Source: an uncultured bacterium
Lineage (GTDB): Bacteria > Cyanobacteriota > Vampirovibrionia > Gastranaerophilales > Gastranaerophilaceae
Assembly: GCA_902760645.1 (NCBI GenBank)
Contig: CACWHC010000015.1
Location: 26,243 to 90,242, forward strand
DNA length: 64,000 nt
Direction of reading: 5' to 3'
The notes beneath the pieces are model-generated. The model saw only the letters and a program-made list of their open reading frames with translations, had not been told where the DNA came from and made no database searches. This document shows positions 52,401-60,453 of this stretch, in pieces. Each line of letters opens with the position of its first letter. Position 1 is the first letter of the stretch. The translations under genes were made by a program, and so were the position numbers.

Positions 52401-53353
52401 TTACCATACCTGAATTTGAATACTTCTTCAAAGGTCATTAAACGGTCATCATTTCCTTCTGATTTGTACGGTTCGTTTATAGTTTTGGCTGTAATAGTTC
52501 TGCCGTCACGACTTACAGAGTGTGTTGTTGATGTTTCCATCGTAAAATCATTCATATAATTGTATAATGAACCTTTATACTCTTTACTGTCAGGATTTGG
52601 CAAACTAAGAATCTTGTTTATATTACGCTCCACCTGCTCCGGTGATAACGCCTCTATTCTTTGCTTCAACTCTTTTTCGTTTTTCTCGGATAAATTTCCC
52701 GTTCCGGGGAATATATCATATAAAACACCTTTTATTGCACTGAAATATTGCTTATACGTCAATTCGCCATTTTTTGCTCTTTTTAATAACTGAGCCGTTT
52801 CAAGTTTTACATAGAGATTTCTTGCGACATTACTCTTTGTTAGCCTGCTTCCCAAAAACTCTTTTATCCCGTCGAAACCTCTTGAGATTATTCCCTCATC
52901 ATAACCGGTCAGCATAGACATCCCATTTTTAAACTCACCCTCAATAAATTCAATTGTTTCATTTTTTATCTCTTCTGTACGGCCTTGCTGTGTTTCGGAA
53001 ACTTTTGTCTCCGCATTAACGGTTTTGTCCTCAACTTTAAAAAATCCCAATAATTCATTTGCACTTATTCCTTCAGCTTTCAGACTTTTACCGCCTGCAT
53101 GTGTTGCTTCAAGAAAATCATTTATCTCATCCTCTTCAAATACACTATTCCCGTTCCTCACGGCAAAATTCGACATTTTACCGAATAATTCCTCTATTTC
53201 CACATCCTCAGCAAATCCGTTTTTATTAACGTCAAAAGCGCTCAGTATCTTTTTGAATTTTTCATCTTTACTGAGCTTACCTTCCCTGACTTGACGCCTA
53301 AAGTCATTAATATTAAGTTTTTTACCGTTGTCAAAACCGAATTCGTTCGTCAT
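49427..53353 (-). CDS. Giant multidomain protein: EF-hand, hydrophobic hairpins, phosphoribosyltransferase-like motif
   Basis: This 1308-residue protein lacks a signal peptide. Residues 41-52 (DVNKNGFAEDVE) fit an EF-hand calcium loop, with a weaker one near 67-78. Helical regions follow. Two Gly/Ala-rich hydrophobic stretches at about 504-535 and 556-612 (GGAAMIVGMIVYTPLAIAGA) look membrane-inserting. A linker at 648-672 repeats EPVT. At 895-908 FIVISDDCSISGAS resembles the PRPP-binding loop of phosphoribosyltransferases, preceded by beta strands at about 835-880. The C-terminal ~350 residues are unassigned. AAAGG precedes the ATG. The plan resembles secreted effectors or toxins. It is first of three minus-strand genes. 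Confidence 0.65.
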   Translation of the reverse strand: MTNEFGFDNGKKLNINDFRRQVREGKLSKDEKFKKILSAFDVNKNGFAEDVEIEELFGKMSNFAVRNGNSVFEEDEINDFLEATHAGGKSLKAEGISANELLGFFKVEDKTVNAETKVSETQQGRTEEIKNETIEFIEGEFKNGMSMLTGYDEGIISRGFDGIKEFLGSRLTKSNVARNLYVKLETAQLLKRAKNGELTYKQYFSAIKGVLYDIFPGTGNLSEKNEKELKQRIEALSPEQVERNINKILSLPNPDSKEYKGSLYNYMNDFTMETSTTHSVSRDGRTITAKTINEPYKSEGNDDRLMTFEEVFKFRYGKEFDAVKFEELNSEKVKLSLMSSTFNAYKQIYSVLRDEILSCEGLMEPGRGNELTQNQHNLALQGKLIEVMNNLGLPDDESRNDFLSKFAPKDIEIKDSKFRRKNGNNELGIGKTDITIYEMVNIAKSLLSYLEKNVSSEQDLAEQADKTDKAYRELFGDKDANSLVNAYKEDSENAVQTLRTGIEVTGGAAMIVGMIVYTPLAIAGAVVGSTGGIAAEAINEISKKQPRGEKLKELGIELAQNAALFAAGAGAGRAGMSTKALLIAQKCPKLVACISDVGVDVTLSAISNLIITGDLQLEGEGIAQIVSLIAGHIKAGRFKSLHVKPKSELEPVTQKPKTDFEIKSEPEPVTKKHAETKINKDKIIEQAHEYGISRENVQKLNGQAKARLAENLAILEAVIKDLPKEQAGLVKKLFADNPGISKFLSSKNIREVVADMDFSKIQNGKNIKRSIDNAAISHNFKIMLREIGVDDEAVKTLLARFMIEASNRIDSDMQADITDAQLKFIKDRGATTENTYILAPQPTGTANLKSYTNSARDFVEISQTGSSGLKLNPDNAAVEINNRKLFTGDEQGKKFIVISDDCSISGASILEDSLKNINLGNNLKVGQDVEIVFAPTVIGGNAQKNINKFIDLYEKISPDDIRELEKRITKASKSGGQPDLAGLSDDAVEMYKLVKYDITDNHNDRNQQNIIIKMLKNCKCNKGGKVTFSLADVSGQYPAQKALDYRETETYKNAAPDEKNEIDTWMTADGQTWGYRQNATMVSIEGYRSKGYDFIGNTTNKDSKRAFGIDDNNQTRTNLPVRGNAPNNNTVLSQIFARAAGVNNSRIKVSGLIPPESYYKLMMHDLTTLINPTYIGNQRVGKSLSLEFDIKKGGLSDGKIKIGNKSYDAENCKIEIMTEKGNILYSQTLHGVPKGTPMAQTAENYRKQLNPDVINDSGVSVLYGAKKIEDINDKVLEELGIQENYVFAVPKEYSDKIVVKVNGEVIIP

Positions 53354-53537
53354 TTGCTAACCTTTTTACGCTATTATGTATTACGGTCAACTAAAATAGA
53401 AACTTTAATACAACAATATATTCTTTACATTTATTAATCCACTTGCAAAAATATTTTTGTAAAGTATCATGAATAGTGAAACTTCTTTTACAAGTTTGAT
53501 TGGTTTAGAAAAACATATTAAATTTAAGGGATAAAAA

Positions 53538-54536
53538 ATGACAGAGCAAAAAATTGCCGTAATCGGCTGTGGTGTATGGGGAAGAAATATTGTCAGGAAC
53601 TTCTATAATTTAGGGGTTTTGGATACGGTATGCGACATTGACGGAGAGAACAGGAAAAAAGTTCTTGAACAATATCCTGGCGTAAATGTTACAGCAGATT
53701 TTAACGATATAATAAGTAATCCTGAAATTACCGGAGTAGCTGTAGTAACTCCGAGCCATACCCACTATAAAATGGTTCACGCTATGCTGGATGCAGGTAA
53801 AAATGTATATGTTGAAAAACCTATTTCAACAGTAGCTCAGGAAGCTAAAGATTTAACGGAAGTAGCAAATTCAAAAGGCTTAGTTCTTATGGTAGGACAT
53901 TTATTACTGTATCATCCTGCAGTTAATCGTTTAAAGATGCTTATTGAAGAAGGGGAATTGGGTGATATCGTGTACGCACAAAGTGACAGATTGAACGTAA
54001 ATTTCTTCAAAAATGACAGGAGTGTTATGTGGGATTTAGCTCCGCATGATGTATCAATGATGAGTTATGTTACGGGGAAAGACCCTATTCGTGTTATTTC
54101 AGCCGTAGGCTGCTCTTCCGACAGAAATGATATTATGGACATTACACACCTGAGTATTGAGTTTGAAGGCGGTATGATAGGACAAATTTCAGACAGCTGG
54201 ATTACCCCGAGAAAACATGTCCAATTACTTGTCAGAGGGACTAAAGCTACAGCAATTCTTGATGATACCAAACCTGAAGACAAACTTGTAATATTTGACA
54301 ATTTCAATAAGGATATTACTCAAAATATAAAATCAGATTACCTTGAAATTGAACCGCTTAAACTGGAATGTCAGCATTTTATTAATTGCTGTGAAACGGG
54401 TAAAAAAGCACGTTCCGACGGTGATAACGGATTTATGGTAACAGCGATTTTGGAACAGGCAGAAAAGGTTATGCTTGGGGAAAGACGTAAGAAACTGGAT
54501 GAAGTAAACTTTGCACTTTCCAGAACTAAGAAATAA
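53538..54536 (+). CDS. Gfo/Idh/MocA family oxidoreductase
   Basis: The 332-residue NAD(P)-dependent sugar dehydrogenase has a Rossmann start (IAVIGCGVWGRNIVRNF), VVTPSHTHYKMVHAML and the signature EKPISTVAQEA with the catalytic Lys. The second domain has DLAPHDVSMM. It resembles WlbA/WbpB-type UDP-sugar 3-dehydrogenases by gene context and motif style, but the substrate is not established. AAGGGA precedes the ATG. It is first in an operon-like string of four genes. Confidence 0.88.
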   Translation: MTEQKIAVIGCGVWGRNIVRNFYNLGVLDTVCDIDGENRKKVLEQYPGVNVTADFNDIISNPEITGVAVVTPSHTHYKMVHAMLDAGKNVYVEKPISTVAQEAKDLTEVANSKGLVLMVGHLLLYHPAVNRLKMLIEEGELGDIVYAQSDRLNVNFFKNDRSVMWDLAPHDVSMMSYVTGKDPIRVISAVGCSSDRNDIMDITHLSIEFEGGMIGQISDSWITPRKHVQLLVRGTKATAILDDTKPEDKLVIFDNFNKDITQNIKSDYLEIEPLKLECQHFINCCETGKKARSDGDNGFMVTAILEQAEKVMLGERRKKLDEVNFALSRTKK

Positions 54537-54553
54537 TTGAACGGAGTTTTATA

Positions 54554-55150
54554 ATGAATATAAAAGAAAATTCAGCTAATATTGTATCTATATCAAGAGT
54601 TTTTGTGGCTTTTGCCGCAATTGCATTATTGTACCATCACACAACAAAAGCTTATGTTTTATCATTTATATTAACCGTAATAGCTTTTTCAATGGATGCC
54701 GTTGACGGATATTTGGCAAGGAAATTCGGACAGGCATCTCAGCTCGGAGCTGTTCTTGATATAATGGGTGACAGAATTGTAGAAGCTATATATTGGATTG
54801 CCTTTGCCACACTTGGCTGGATTTCGGTAATTTTCCCGATTATATGCGTAACAAGAGCCTTTGTAACGGATAATATCCGCAGTATTGCACTTACAAAAGG
54901 GATGACGCCTTTTGGAATGCAGACTACAGAATGGGGTAAGTTTATTTGCGCTTCAAAATTTATGAAAACAAGCTATGCTGTTGCAAAAGTCGCAGCATTC
55001 ATGCTTCTGATTTTGGCATATACTCCGTGCGATAAATTCAATATGATGAAAATAGAACCGGTTGCAGCAATTCTTGCATGGATAGCAATCATATTCTGCA
55101 TAGTAAGAGCTGTTCCCGTTGTTGCGGAAAGCGGAAAGTTATTTAAATAA
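54554..55150 (+). CDS. CDP-alcohol phosphatidyltransferase
   Basis: The 198-residue membrane enzyme has the complete family motif D-x2-DG-x2-AR-x8-G-x3-D-x3-D (DAVDGYLAR ... GAVLDIMGD). It transfers a phosphatidyl group from CDP-diacylglycerol to an alcohol; phosphatidylglycerophosphate synthase (PgsA-like) is the most likely role, but the alcohol is not visible from sequence. GGAG precedes the ATG, 17 nt after the oxidoreductase stop. Confidence 0.9.
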   Translation: MNIKENSANIVSISRVFVAFAAIALLYHHTTKAYVLSFILTVIAFSMDAVDGYLARKFGQASQLGAVLDIMGDRIVEAIYWIAFATLGWISVIFPIICVTRAFVTDNIRSIALTKGMTPFGMQTTEWGKFICASKFMKTSYAVAKVAAFMLLILAYTPCDKFNMMKIEPVAAILAWIAIIFCIVRAVPVVAESGKLFK

Positions 55151-55600
55151 ATGGCTAAGTTAAACATAGTTTTATATGAACCTGAAATACCGCAAAATAC
55201 AGGAAATATAGCAAGATTATGTGCCTGCACGGGTGCATCACTGTACCTAGTCGGTAAATTAGGATTTTCACTTTCCAGTAAATATACAAAACGTGCAGGA
55301 CTTGATTATTGGGACAGCGTGGATTTACATAAAATTGACAATATGGATGAACTGTATCAAATGTTTCCTGATGCAAATTTTTATTATCTGACAACCAAAT
55401 CCAAAAAGATTTATACCGATATCAAGTTTGAAGATGGTGATTTTATAGTGTTTGGTCCTGAAACAAGAGGGCTGCCTGATAAATACGTCACAGATAAAAA
55501 TGCCGTAACAATTCCGATGAAAGAAGGGCAGAGAAGTTTAAACCTTTCAAATTCGGTTGCTATTGTAGCTTATGAGGTTATAAGACAAAATGGACTTTAA
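55151..55600 (+). CDS. trmL: tRNA (cytidine(34)-2'-O)-methyltransferase
   Basis: The 149-residue SPOUT-class enzyme has the typical start LNIVLYEPEIPQNTGNIARLCACTG and the knot motifs FGPETRGLP and MKEGQRSLNLSNSVAIVAYEV. It methylates the wobble ribose of tRNA-Leu. Its ATG follows the previous stop codon directly, and its end overlaps nnrD by 11 nt, indicating one transcript. Confidence 0.94.
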   Translation: MAKLNIVLYEPEIPQNTGNIARLCACTGASLYLVGKLGFSLSSKYTKRAGLDYWDSVDLHKIDNMDELYQMFPDANFYYLTTKSKKIYTDIKFEDGDFIVFGPETRGLPDKYVTDKNAVTIPMKEGQRSLNLSNSVAIVAYEVIRQNGL

Positions 55601-56399
55601 TTTAAAAATGCCGTATAGAGCAAAAGAGTCACATAAGGGAACTTTTGGAAAAATATTGAATTTCGCCGGTTCTGATTATATGACGGGTGCGGCATATTTA
55701 TCATCGGTTTCCGCATTAAAAACAGGATGCGGATATGTGATACTCTGCTCTTATCCCAAGGTAATCTCTGCCGTTTCAGCTATGACACCTGATATAGTTT
55801 TTGCACCGCATTCCGGACTGCTTAATCGTTTAAAGGAAGCGACCGTAATAACATTCGGCTGCGGAATACCGAATGATGCACCATCATCAATATTATTTCA
55901 TAAAGTTTTTGAGAATGCTCCGGATATCCCTGCGGTTATTGATGCCGGAGGTATCTCATTACTTTCCGGAAATGAAAATATCAAACTCCCGTCAGAACTA
56001 ATTTTAACACCTCATCCGAAAGAAGCTTCTGTTTTGCTTGGAGTGGATTTGACAGAAATATTAAATGACACGGAATTTTATGCAAAAGTCATATCAAAAA
56101 AATACAACTGCGTAACGGTTTTAAAATCACACAATACTGTTGTATGCTCAAAAAATCTGGAAATATATATAAATGAAACAGGCTGTAGTGCTTTAGCTAA
56201 AGCAGGAAGTGGAGATGTACTCACAGGTATTATAGGAGGATTACTGGCTCAGAAATGTACTCCATTTGATGCAGCAAGAATCGGAGTATACCTGCACGGA
56301 CTTTGCGGTGATTTAGCAAAAAATGACCTGACCGAATACGGAGTTTTAGCCTCTGATTTAGTCAGGTACATTCCTAATGCTATAAAAACATTATTATAA
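55590..56399 (+). CDS. nnrD: ADP-dependent NAD(P)H-hydrate dehydratase
   Basis: The 269-residue protein of ribokinase-like fold repairs hydrated NAD(P)H. It has HKGTFGKILNFAGSDYMTGAA, ILTPHPKEASVLLG and the catalytic region GSGDVLTGIIGGLLAQ. It lacks the N-terminal NnrE epimerase domain that is often fused to it; the epimerase would be elsewhere. It is the last gene of the string starting at 53538 and ends directly before a convergent small gene. Confidence 0.94.
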   Translation: MDFNLKMPYRAKESHKGTFGKILNFAGSDYMTGAAYLSSVSALKTGCGYVILCSYPKVISAVSAMTPDIVFAPHSGLLNRLKEATVITFGCGIPNDAPSSILFHKVFENAPDIPAVIDAGGISLLSGNENIKLPSELILTPHPKEASVLLGVDLTEILNDTEFYAKVISKKYNCVTVLKSHNTVVCSKNLEIYINETGCSALAKAGSGDVLTGIIGGLLAQKCTPFDAARIGVYLHGLCGDLAKNDLTEYGVLASDLVRYIPNAIKTLL

Positions 56400-56400
56400 A

Positions 56401-56673
56401 TTACACAAGACCCAAGTCTGTTGTAATTACATCACTTATGCCATGTGAAGCTGCATATGATTGAATAGCATCTTCCGTAGGAATAAATGTTTTTTCTTGT
56501 TTAGGTATAAACTGTTCATAGTATTCTTCAGCCACTTTTTTAGCGACTTCTTTTTCCTTTTGAATAGCTTTTTCAACAACTTCTGCTGCTTTTTCAATCT
56601 CACTCTTAGCATAAACAGTAGCTTCGTGTCTGTATCCGTTATTTACGGGGAATGTAATTTTACTTATCATCAT
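56401..56673 (-). CDS. Small helical orphan protein
   Basis: The 90-residue protein starts MMISKITFPVNNGYRHEA. The start at 56673 is chosen because AAAGGAG lies just before it; an in-frame upstream ATG lacks this. A Lys/Glu/Ala-rich amphipathic helix (about 24-58) follows. There is no signal peptide. It is convergent with nnrD without a terminator. No family is recognised. Confidence 0.55.
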   Translation of the reverse strand: MMISKITFPVNNGYRHEATVYAKSEIEKAAEVVEKAIQKEKEVAKKVAEEYYEQFIPKQEKTFIPTEDAIQSYAASHGISDVITTDLGLV

Positions 56674-56823
56674 TGCTCCTTTGAATAAAATTATATTTCG
56701 ACTTACAGTAAGCCCAAAACTCATAAATTTGAAATTTTGTCATGAATAAACATTAAGGGTAACATAAGTTTACATTTTAATGAAAAAATAATTAAAAACA
56801 ATACTCCGAAAGGATAATTTCAA

Positions 56824-57960
56824 CTAGACACCGCTTGAAATTTTGCCCATGACAACACGTCTTTTGGCACCCGTACATTCCGGTAAATTATTAGGGACAC
56901 CGTAATATGTGCAGTATCCTAACAATGCAAAAGCCATAACCTCTTTATAGTTATTTGAAATTCCATAATCCTCATGTGTTTTAAGTTTAATATCTTCAGG
57001 CAGATATTGTCTTATAAAATTCATCATTACGGGATTATAAGCTCCTCCGCCACCAACAACCACTTCTTCAATATCAATATCGGGTAAAATAAACCTTTCA
57101 TACGCCTGAACAATTGTTTTTGCAGTTAAGGCCGTAACAGTAGCAATAATATCTTTTGGTTCGGACGGAGCAAATTTTAATGCATTTTCAATGTATCTTG
57201 TACTAAAATACTCTCTGCCGGTAGTTTTTGGAGGGTTTTTAAAATAATAATTATCCTGCAAAAGACAGTCCAGCCAGGTATCACAAATTACCCCTGATTT
57301 TGCGATTTCGCCATCCTTATCGTACGGCTTGGAGAAAAACTTATTTACACAATAATCAAGCATTATATTACCCAATCCGGTATCAAATCCGAATGTAGGA
57401 TGAGAATGAGATACCATTGTAACATTTGATATTCCGCCAATATTTTGTATGGCAATATTTCTACCGGTCGGTTTAAACCATTTTTCATCTGCAAAACACA
57501 CAAGCGGAGCCCCTTGACCGCCTGAGGCGATATCGGCTTCTCTGAAATTAGATATTGTTATACAACCTGTATTTTGAGCAATAACAGAGCTTTCCCCAAT
57601 CTGCAATGTACTAACCAAAGAAACATCATCTAATTTTTCATTCTCCGGAGCATGGTATATTGTCTGACCATGACTCGCTATCAAATCAGGTTTGCCAAAT
57701 TCGGAAATTAAAATATTACATGCATCTGAAAAACACTGACCTATTGCAAAATTCATCTGACATATATCTTTTACACTGCATTCACCGCGAAATATACGAA
57801 AAATATTGTTTCTGATATGTTCAGGATACTTATAATTAATTCCGTGAATAAGCCTGCATTTTAAATCAGGAGTAACCTCACATAATCCTGCATCAATACT
57901 GTCGCAGGATGTCCCTGACATAAGCCCTATAATCCTTTTTGTTTCTAATTCATCATTCAT
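56824..57960 (-). CDS. anmK: Anhydro-N-acetylmuramic acid kinase
   Basis: The 378-residue sugar kinase of the ASKHA fold phosphorylates and opens 1,6-anhydroMurNAc during cell-wall recycling. It has GLMSGTSCDSIDAGL, SHGQTIYH, NIGGISNVT, FDTGLGNIMLD and EVVVGGGGAYNPVMM. It shows that peptidoglycan turnover products are reused. No clear Shine-Dalgarno precedes the ATG; TAAAAT lies 12 nt upstream. Confidence 0.96.
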   Translation of the reverse strand: MNDELETKRIIGLMSGTSCDSIDAGLCEVTPDLKCRLIHGINYKYPEHIRNNIFRIFRGECSVKDICQMNFAIGQCFSDACNILISEFGKPDLIASHGQTIYHAPENEKLDDVSLVSTLQIGESSVIAQNTGCITISNFREADIASGGQGAPLVCFADEKWFKPTGRNIAIQNIGGISNVTMVSHSHPTFGFDTGLGNIMLDYCVNKFFSKPYDKDGEIAKSGVICDTWLDCLLQDNYYFKNPPKTTGREYFSTRYIENALKFAPSEPKDIIATVTALTAKTIVQAYERFILPDIDIEEVVVGGGGAYNPVMMNFIRQYLPEDIKLKTHEDYGISNNYKEVMAFALLGYCTYYGVPNNLPECTGAKRRVVMGKISSGV

Positions 57961-58380
57961 ATATTTACAACTATTTTAAACCCCAAATCTCCATTCAGAT
58001 TAATTACTAAATTGATTTTAAATTCATTTCCCCTGACCAGAGAAACACATACCCCTAATCTTCTTCCAGTGCTTCGTAAAGCTAAACCTCAAAATTTTCC
58101 TAACCTTAACCTCAATTTCCCTTAATCTTTCCCTTAATAACTAAGGACTTTATGCCATCACCTCTTTTTCTTCTGTCCTTCCTTAATCTGCTCACCCAAT
58201 AATTGTATTCCCAATAATCCGGTAGTCGTTTTCTAATATGTCTTTTTTGTATCAACATGATTAATGTAAACCTAATTTAATTCCTTGACAAGTAAAAAAA
58301 AATTAATTATTTTTTACAATTGACCATGCCCCCTATTACGCTAAATAAAAATTCGTGTTATAAAATCTTAATGAAGAAAA

Positions 58381-58395
58381 CTTAATTAAATTAAG
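58381..58395. promoter_or_regulatory. Perfect palindrome upstream of WYL gene
   Basis: CTTAATT-A-AATTAAG is a perfect 7+1+7 palindrome, 22 nt upstream of the -35 box of the WYL promoter. It is a candidate operator for autoregulation. Confidence 0.4.
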
Positions 58396-58417
58396 TAAAA
58401 TTTCACACAAAATTTTA

Positions 58418-58447
58418 TTGACAATATAAAATATTCGTAATTCTAAT
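58418..58447 (+). promoter_or_regulatory. Promoter of the WYL pair
   Basis: TTGACA (58418-58423), an 18 nt spacer and TCTAAT (58442-58447, five of six matches) lie 23 nt before the ATG at 58471. Confidence 0.65.
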
Positions 58448-58470
58448 CCGGCATGCTGTAGTGTTAAGAT

Positions 58471-59466
58471 ATGAAAATTATTTATAGATTTTTAATATAT
58501 TTTATTGTATGCTTATTCTCAAGTATGAAAGAGTTTTTAAAATCTAATACAATTACATATAATTTGATGTCTTTCACCGGATTCAAATCTTTAATATTAT
58601 TTTCGCTGTTATTAGAATCACCAAAAACATATGAAGATATATGCGAATACTTTCGTAATCACGAATATATTAAAGAAGAAATTTCAATGGACACATTAAG
58701 AGTTTATATAACTTCTTTAAAACGTATAGGATGCGAAATAACAAGAACTAAATCTCCCAGGGGAGGACTATACAGCATCGTTTCACATCCGTTTGAATTT
58801 CGGGTATCTGAAGAACAGATTAAAGCTCTTTTAAAAATATACAGAATAATATCCGCAAACGTGAATATTGAAGATTTATTGAAATACGATAAATTTTTGA
58901 AAAAATTGTCTGATAATATAAACTCAGCAAACTTATCTGATGCGGTAAAAAATATTTCAGCATTTAAAAATATCGATTTATATTTGTTAGAAAATCTTAT
59001 CAAATATTCAAAAGAGAAAAGAACCCTTACGTTGTCGTACAATTCTCCTAAAAATGGAATTAAAGAAATTAAGGTTATCCCTGATAAAGTTGAAATTACA
59101 CAGAGTAAAATATACTTGTACGGCATAAGCTTAGATTATAATCAAGAAACTTCGTATTTGGTTCAAAGAATTGAAAAGATTATTGATGTTGATTTGGAAA
59201 ACAAAAATGAAGTTGAATTAAATAAGACTACGGTCGGATATGAATTAATGTCACTGAATCCTGATGTAAAACTGGGGAATAATGACAAAATCGTAGAAAT
59301 CAAAGACGATTCGGTTATTGTAGAGACACAAACAACCAATTTATTTATGCTTAAACGCAGACTTCTTGGATACGGGCCAATGTGTACGGTTCTTTACCCT
59401 GAAGACTTCCGTAATGATATAATTAAAACACTTAAAAATATGCGGGAGGGTTATAAAGATGAGTAA
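58471..59466 (+). CDS. WYL-domain transcriptional regulator (first of a pair)
   Basis: From the first ATG the protein has 331 residues. The opening 18 residues are hydrophobic and may not be translated; ATGs 18 and 31 codons further in (MKEFLKSN and MSFTGFKS) are alternatives, and none has a good Shine-Dalgarno. An N-terminal winged HTH (about 37-95, TLRVYITSLKRIGCEI) is followed by a WYL-like domain at about 190-245 (RTLTLSYNSPKNGIKEIKVIP, YLYGISLDYNQETSYLVQRI) and a C-terminal extension. WYL proteins sense small ligands, often nucleic acid. Its end overlaps the second WYL gene by 8 nt. Confidence 0.75.
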   Translation: MKIIYRFLIYFIVCLFSSMKEFLKSNTITYNLMSFTGFKSLILFSLLLESPKTYEDICEYFRNHEYIKEEISMDTLRVYITSLKRIGCEITRTKSPRGGLYSIVSHPFEFRVSEEQIKALLKIYRIISANVNIEDLLKYDKFLKKLSDNINSANLSDAVKNISAFKNIDLYLLENLIKYSKEKRTLTLSYNSPKNGIKEIKVIPDKVEITQSKIYLYGISLDYNQETSYLVQRIEKIIDVDLENKNEVELNKTTVGYELMSLNPDVKLGNNDKIVEIKDDSVIVETQTTNLFMLKRRLLGYGPMCTVLYPEDFRNDIIKTLKNMREGYKDE

Positions 59467-60388
59467 TCGCAAGATTAGTGAAAAATATAACGATTCCTGT
59501 ATTAAAATTTTTGCATTAATAAGTCTTTTTTCTAAAGGCACAGCTGATTTTTCTGAGGTAATAAAACTTTTTGCGGATGATGATGGTACAATATCACAAA
59601 AATCAAACGTTATACTTAACAAATATATGAATACTTTAGAAATCTTTGGAATAAAAATCAGAAAAACAAAGAACAAATATTACCTTTTGAGCATGCCGTT
59701 TACAATATCTCTAAATGAAGAAGAATTGTACGCAGTATCTCTTATTAAATCCGCAATTAGTATTCTGCCTGACGGTAAAAATAAAACAAATGCAATTAAA
59801 TTTTTGGCTGAATTAGAAAAAAAATATGATAATGATACAAAAAATCTTAGCAAAGTAGTTAACAGCACAAGAAATTTTGACTTGTCATTCTATTTTCAAA
59901 AATTTAAATCACAAATTAAAGATTGTGAATCTCTATGTGAAGCCGGTAAAAAAATTGAATTATGCTATAACGATACCGAATGCGGGATTCAAAATATTAT
60001 ATGTATTCCGCAAGAAGTTAAATATAGAGAGAATTTGGTTTCCTTCTGCGTGTATAATACACTAAGTCGTCAGGTAATTGATATACCTGTTGACTCAATA
60101 AGATACATTCATCAGCTCAATATCGATGCGGGAAAATCAAAGATTTGTACAACCGTCATATTCAAATTAAAAGGCGATTTGATAAAACGATATAATTTGC
60201 GAGATTGGGAACGCTCCGAAGGCATTGATGAAAATGGATGGATGACAATTGTCAACTCAGGCGAAGATTTAAATACTCTTACAACAAGACTATTTAAGTA
60301 TGATGAAAATTGCGTTGTTGTTTCGCCAAAATACTTAAAAGTAAGACTGCAAAAGATGATTGATAAAACTTTAAAAAATTATGAATAA
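59459..60388 (+). CDS. WYL-like regulator (second of a pair)
   Basis: The 309-residue protein has the same order as its neighbour: an N-terminal winged HTH (about 10-75) and a WYL-like domain at about 160-215 (KIELCYNDTECGIQNIICIPQEV, then DIPVDSIRYI), diverged from the canonical W-Y-L triad. GGGAGGG precedes the ATG within the 3' end of the first gene. A tandem pair translated together suggests a heterodimer, as with PafB-PafC of actinobacteria, but no target gene is adjacent. Confidence 0.7.
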   Translation: MSNRKISEKYNDSCIKIFALISLFSKGTADFSEVIKLFADDDGTISQKSNVILNKYMNTLEIFGIKIRKTKNKYYLLSMPFTISLNEEELYAVSLIKSAISILPDGKNKTNAIKFLAELEKKYDNDTKNLSKVVNSTRNFDLSFYFQKFKSQIKDCESLCEAGKKIELCYNDTECGIQNIICIPQEVKYRENLVSFCVYNTLSRQVIDIPVDSIRYIHQLNIDAGKSKICTTVIFKLKGDLIKRYNLRDWERSEGIDENGWMTIVNSGEDLNTLTTRLFKYDENCVVVSPKYLKVRLQKMIDKTLKNYE

Positions 60389-60398
60389 TTTAAGAAAA

Positions 60399-60423
60399 AC
60401 CGCCTTTAAAAAAGGCGGTTTTT
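60399..60423. terminator. Bidirectional terminator
   Basis: ACCGCCTTT (60399-60407) pairs with AAAGGCGGT (60411-60419), with A-run and T-run flanks. It separates the WYL pair from the convergent Bax-inhibitor-1-like gene. Confidence 0.92.
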
Positions 60424-60453
60424 CTTATCTCTGATTTCTATAAGCAAATACTA

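Larger units (their letters stand above)
57961..58470. other. Intergenic region before WYL regulators
   Basis: This 510 nt stretch has no gene. Its left part (about 58030-58200) is strikingly pyrimidine-rich on the plus strand, with repeated CCTTAAT/CCCTTAAT words. TTGACA at about 58286 with TATTTT 17 nt downstream may start an untranslated transcript. The right part holds a palindrome and the WYL promoter. Confidence 0.5.

Noticed and set aside
58704..59126. 140-codon frame antisense to the first WYL gene
   Set aside because: Shadow of a well-supported gene with promoter and downstream coupled partner.
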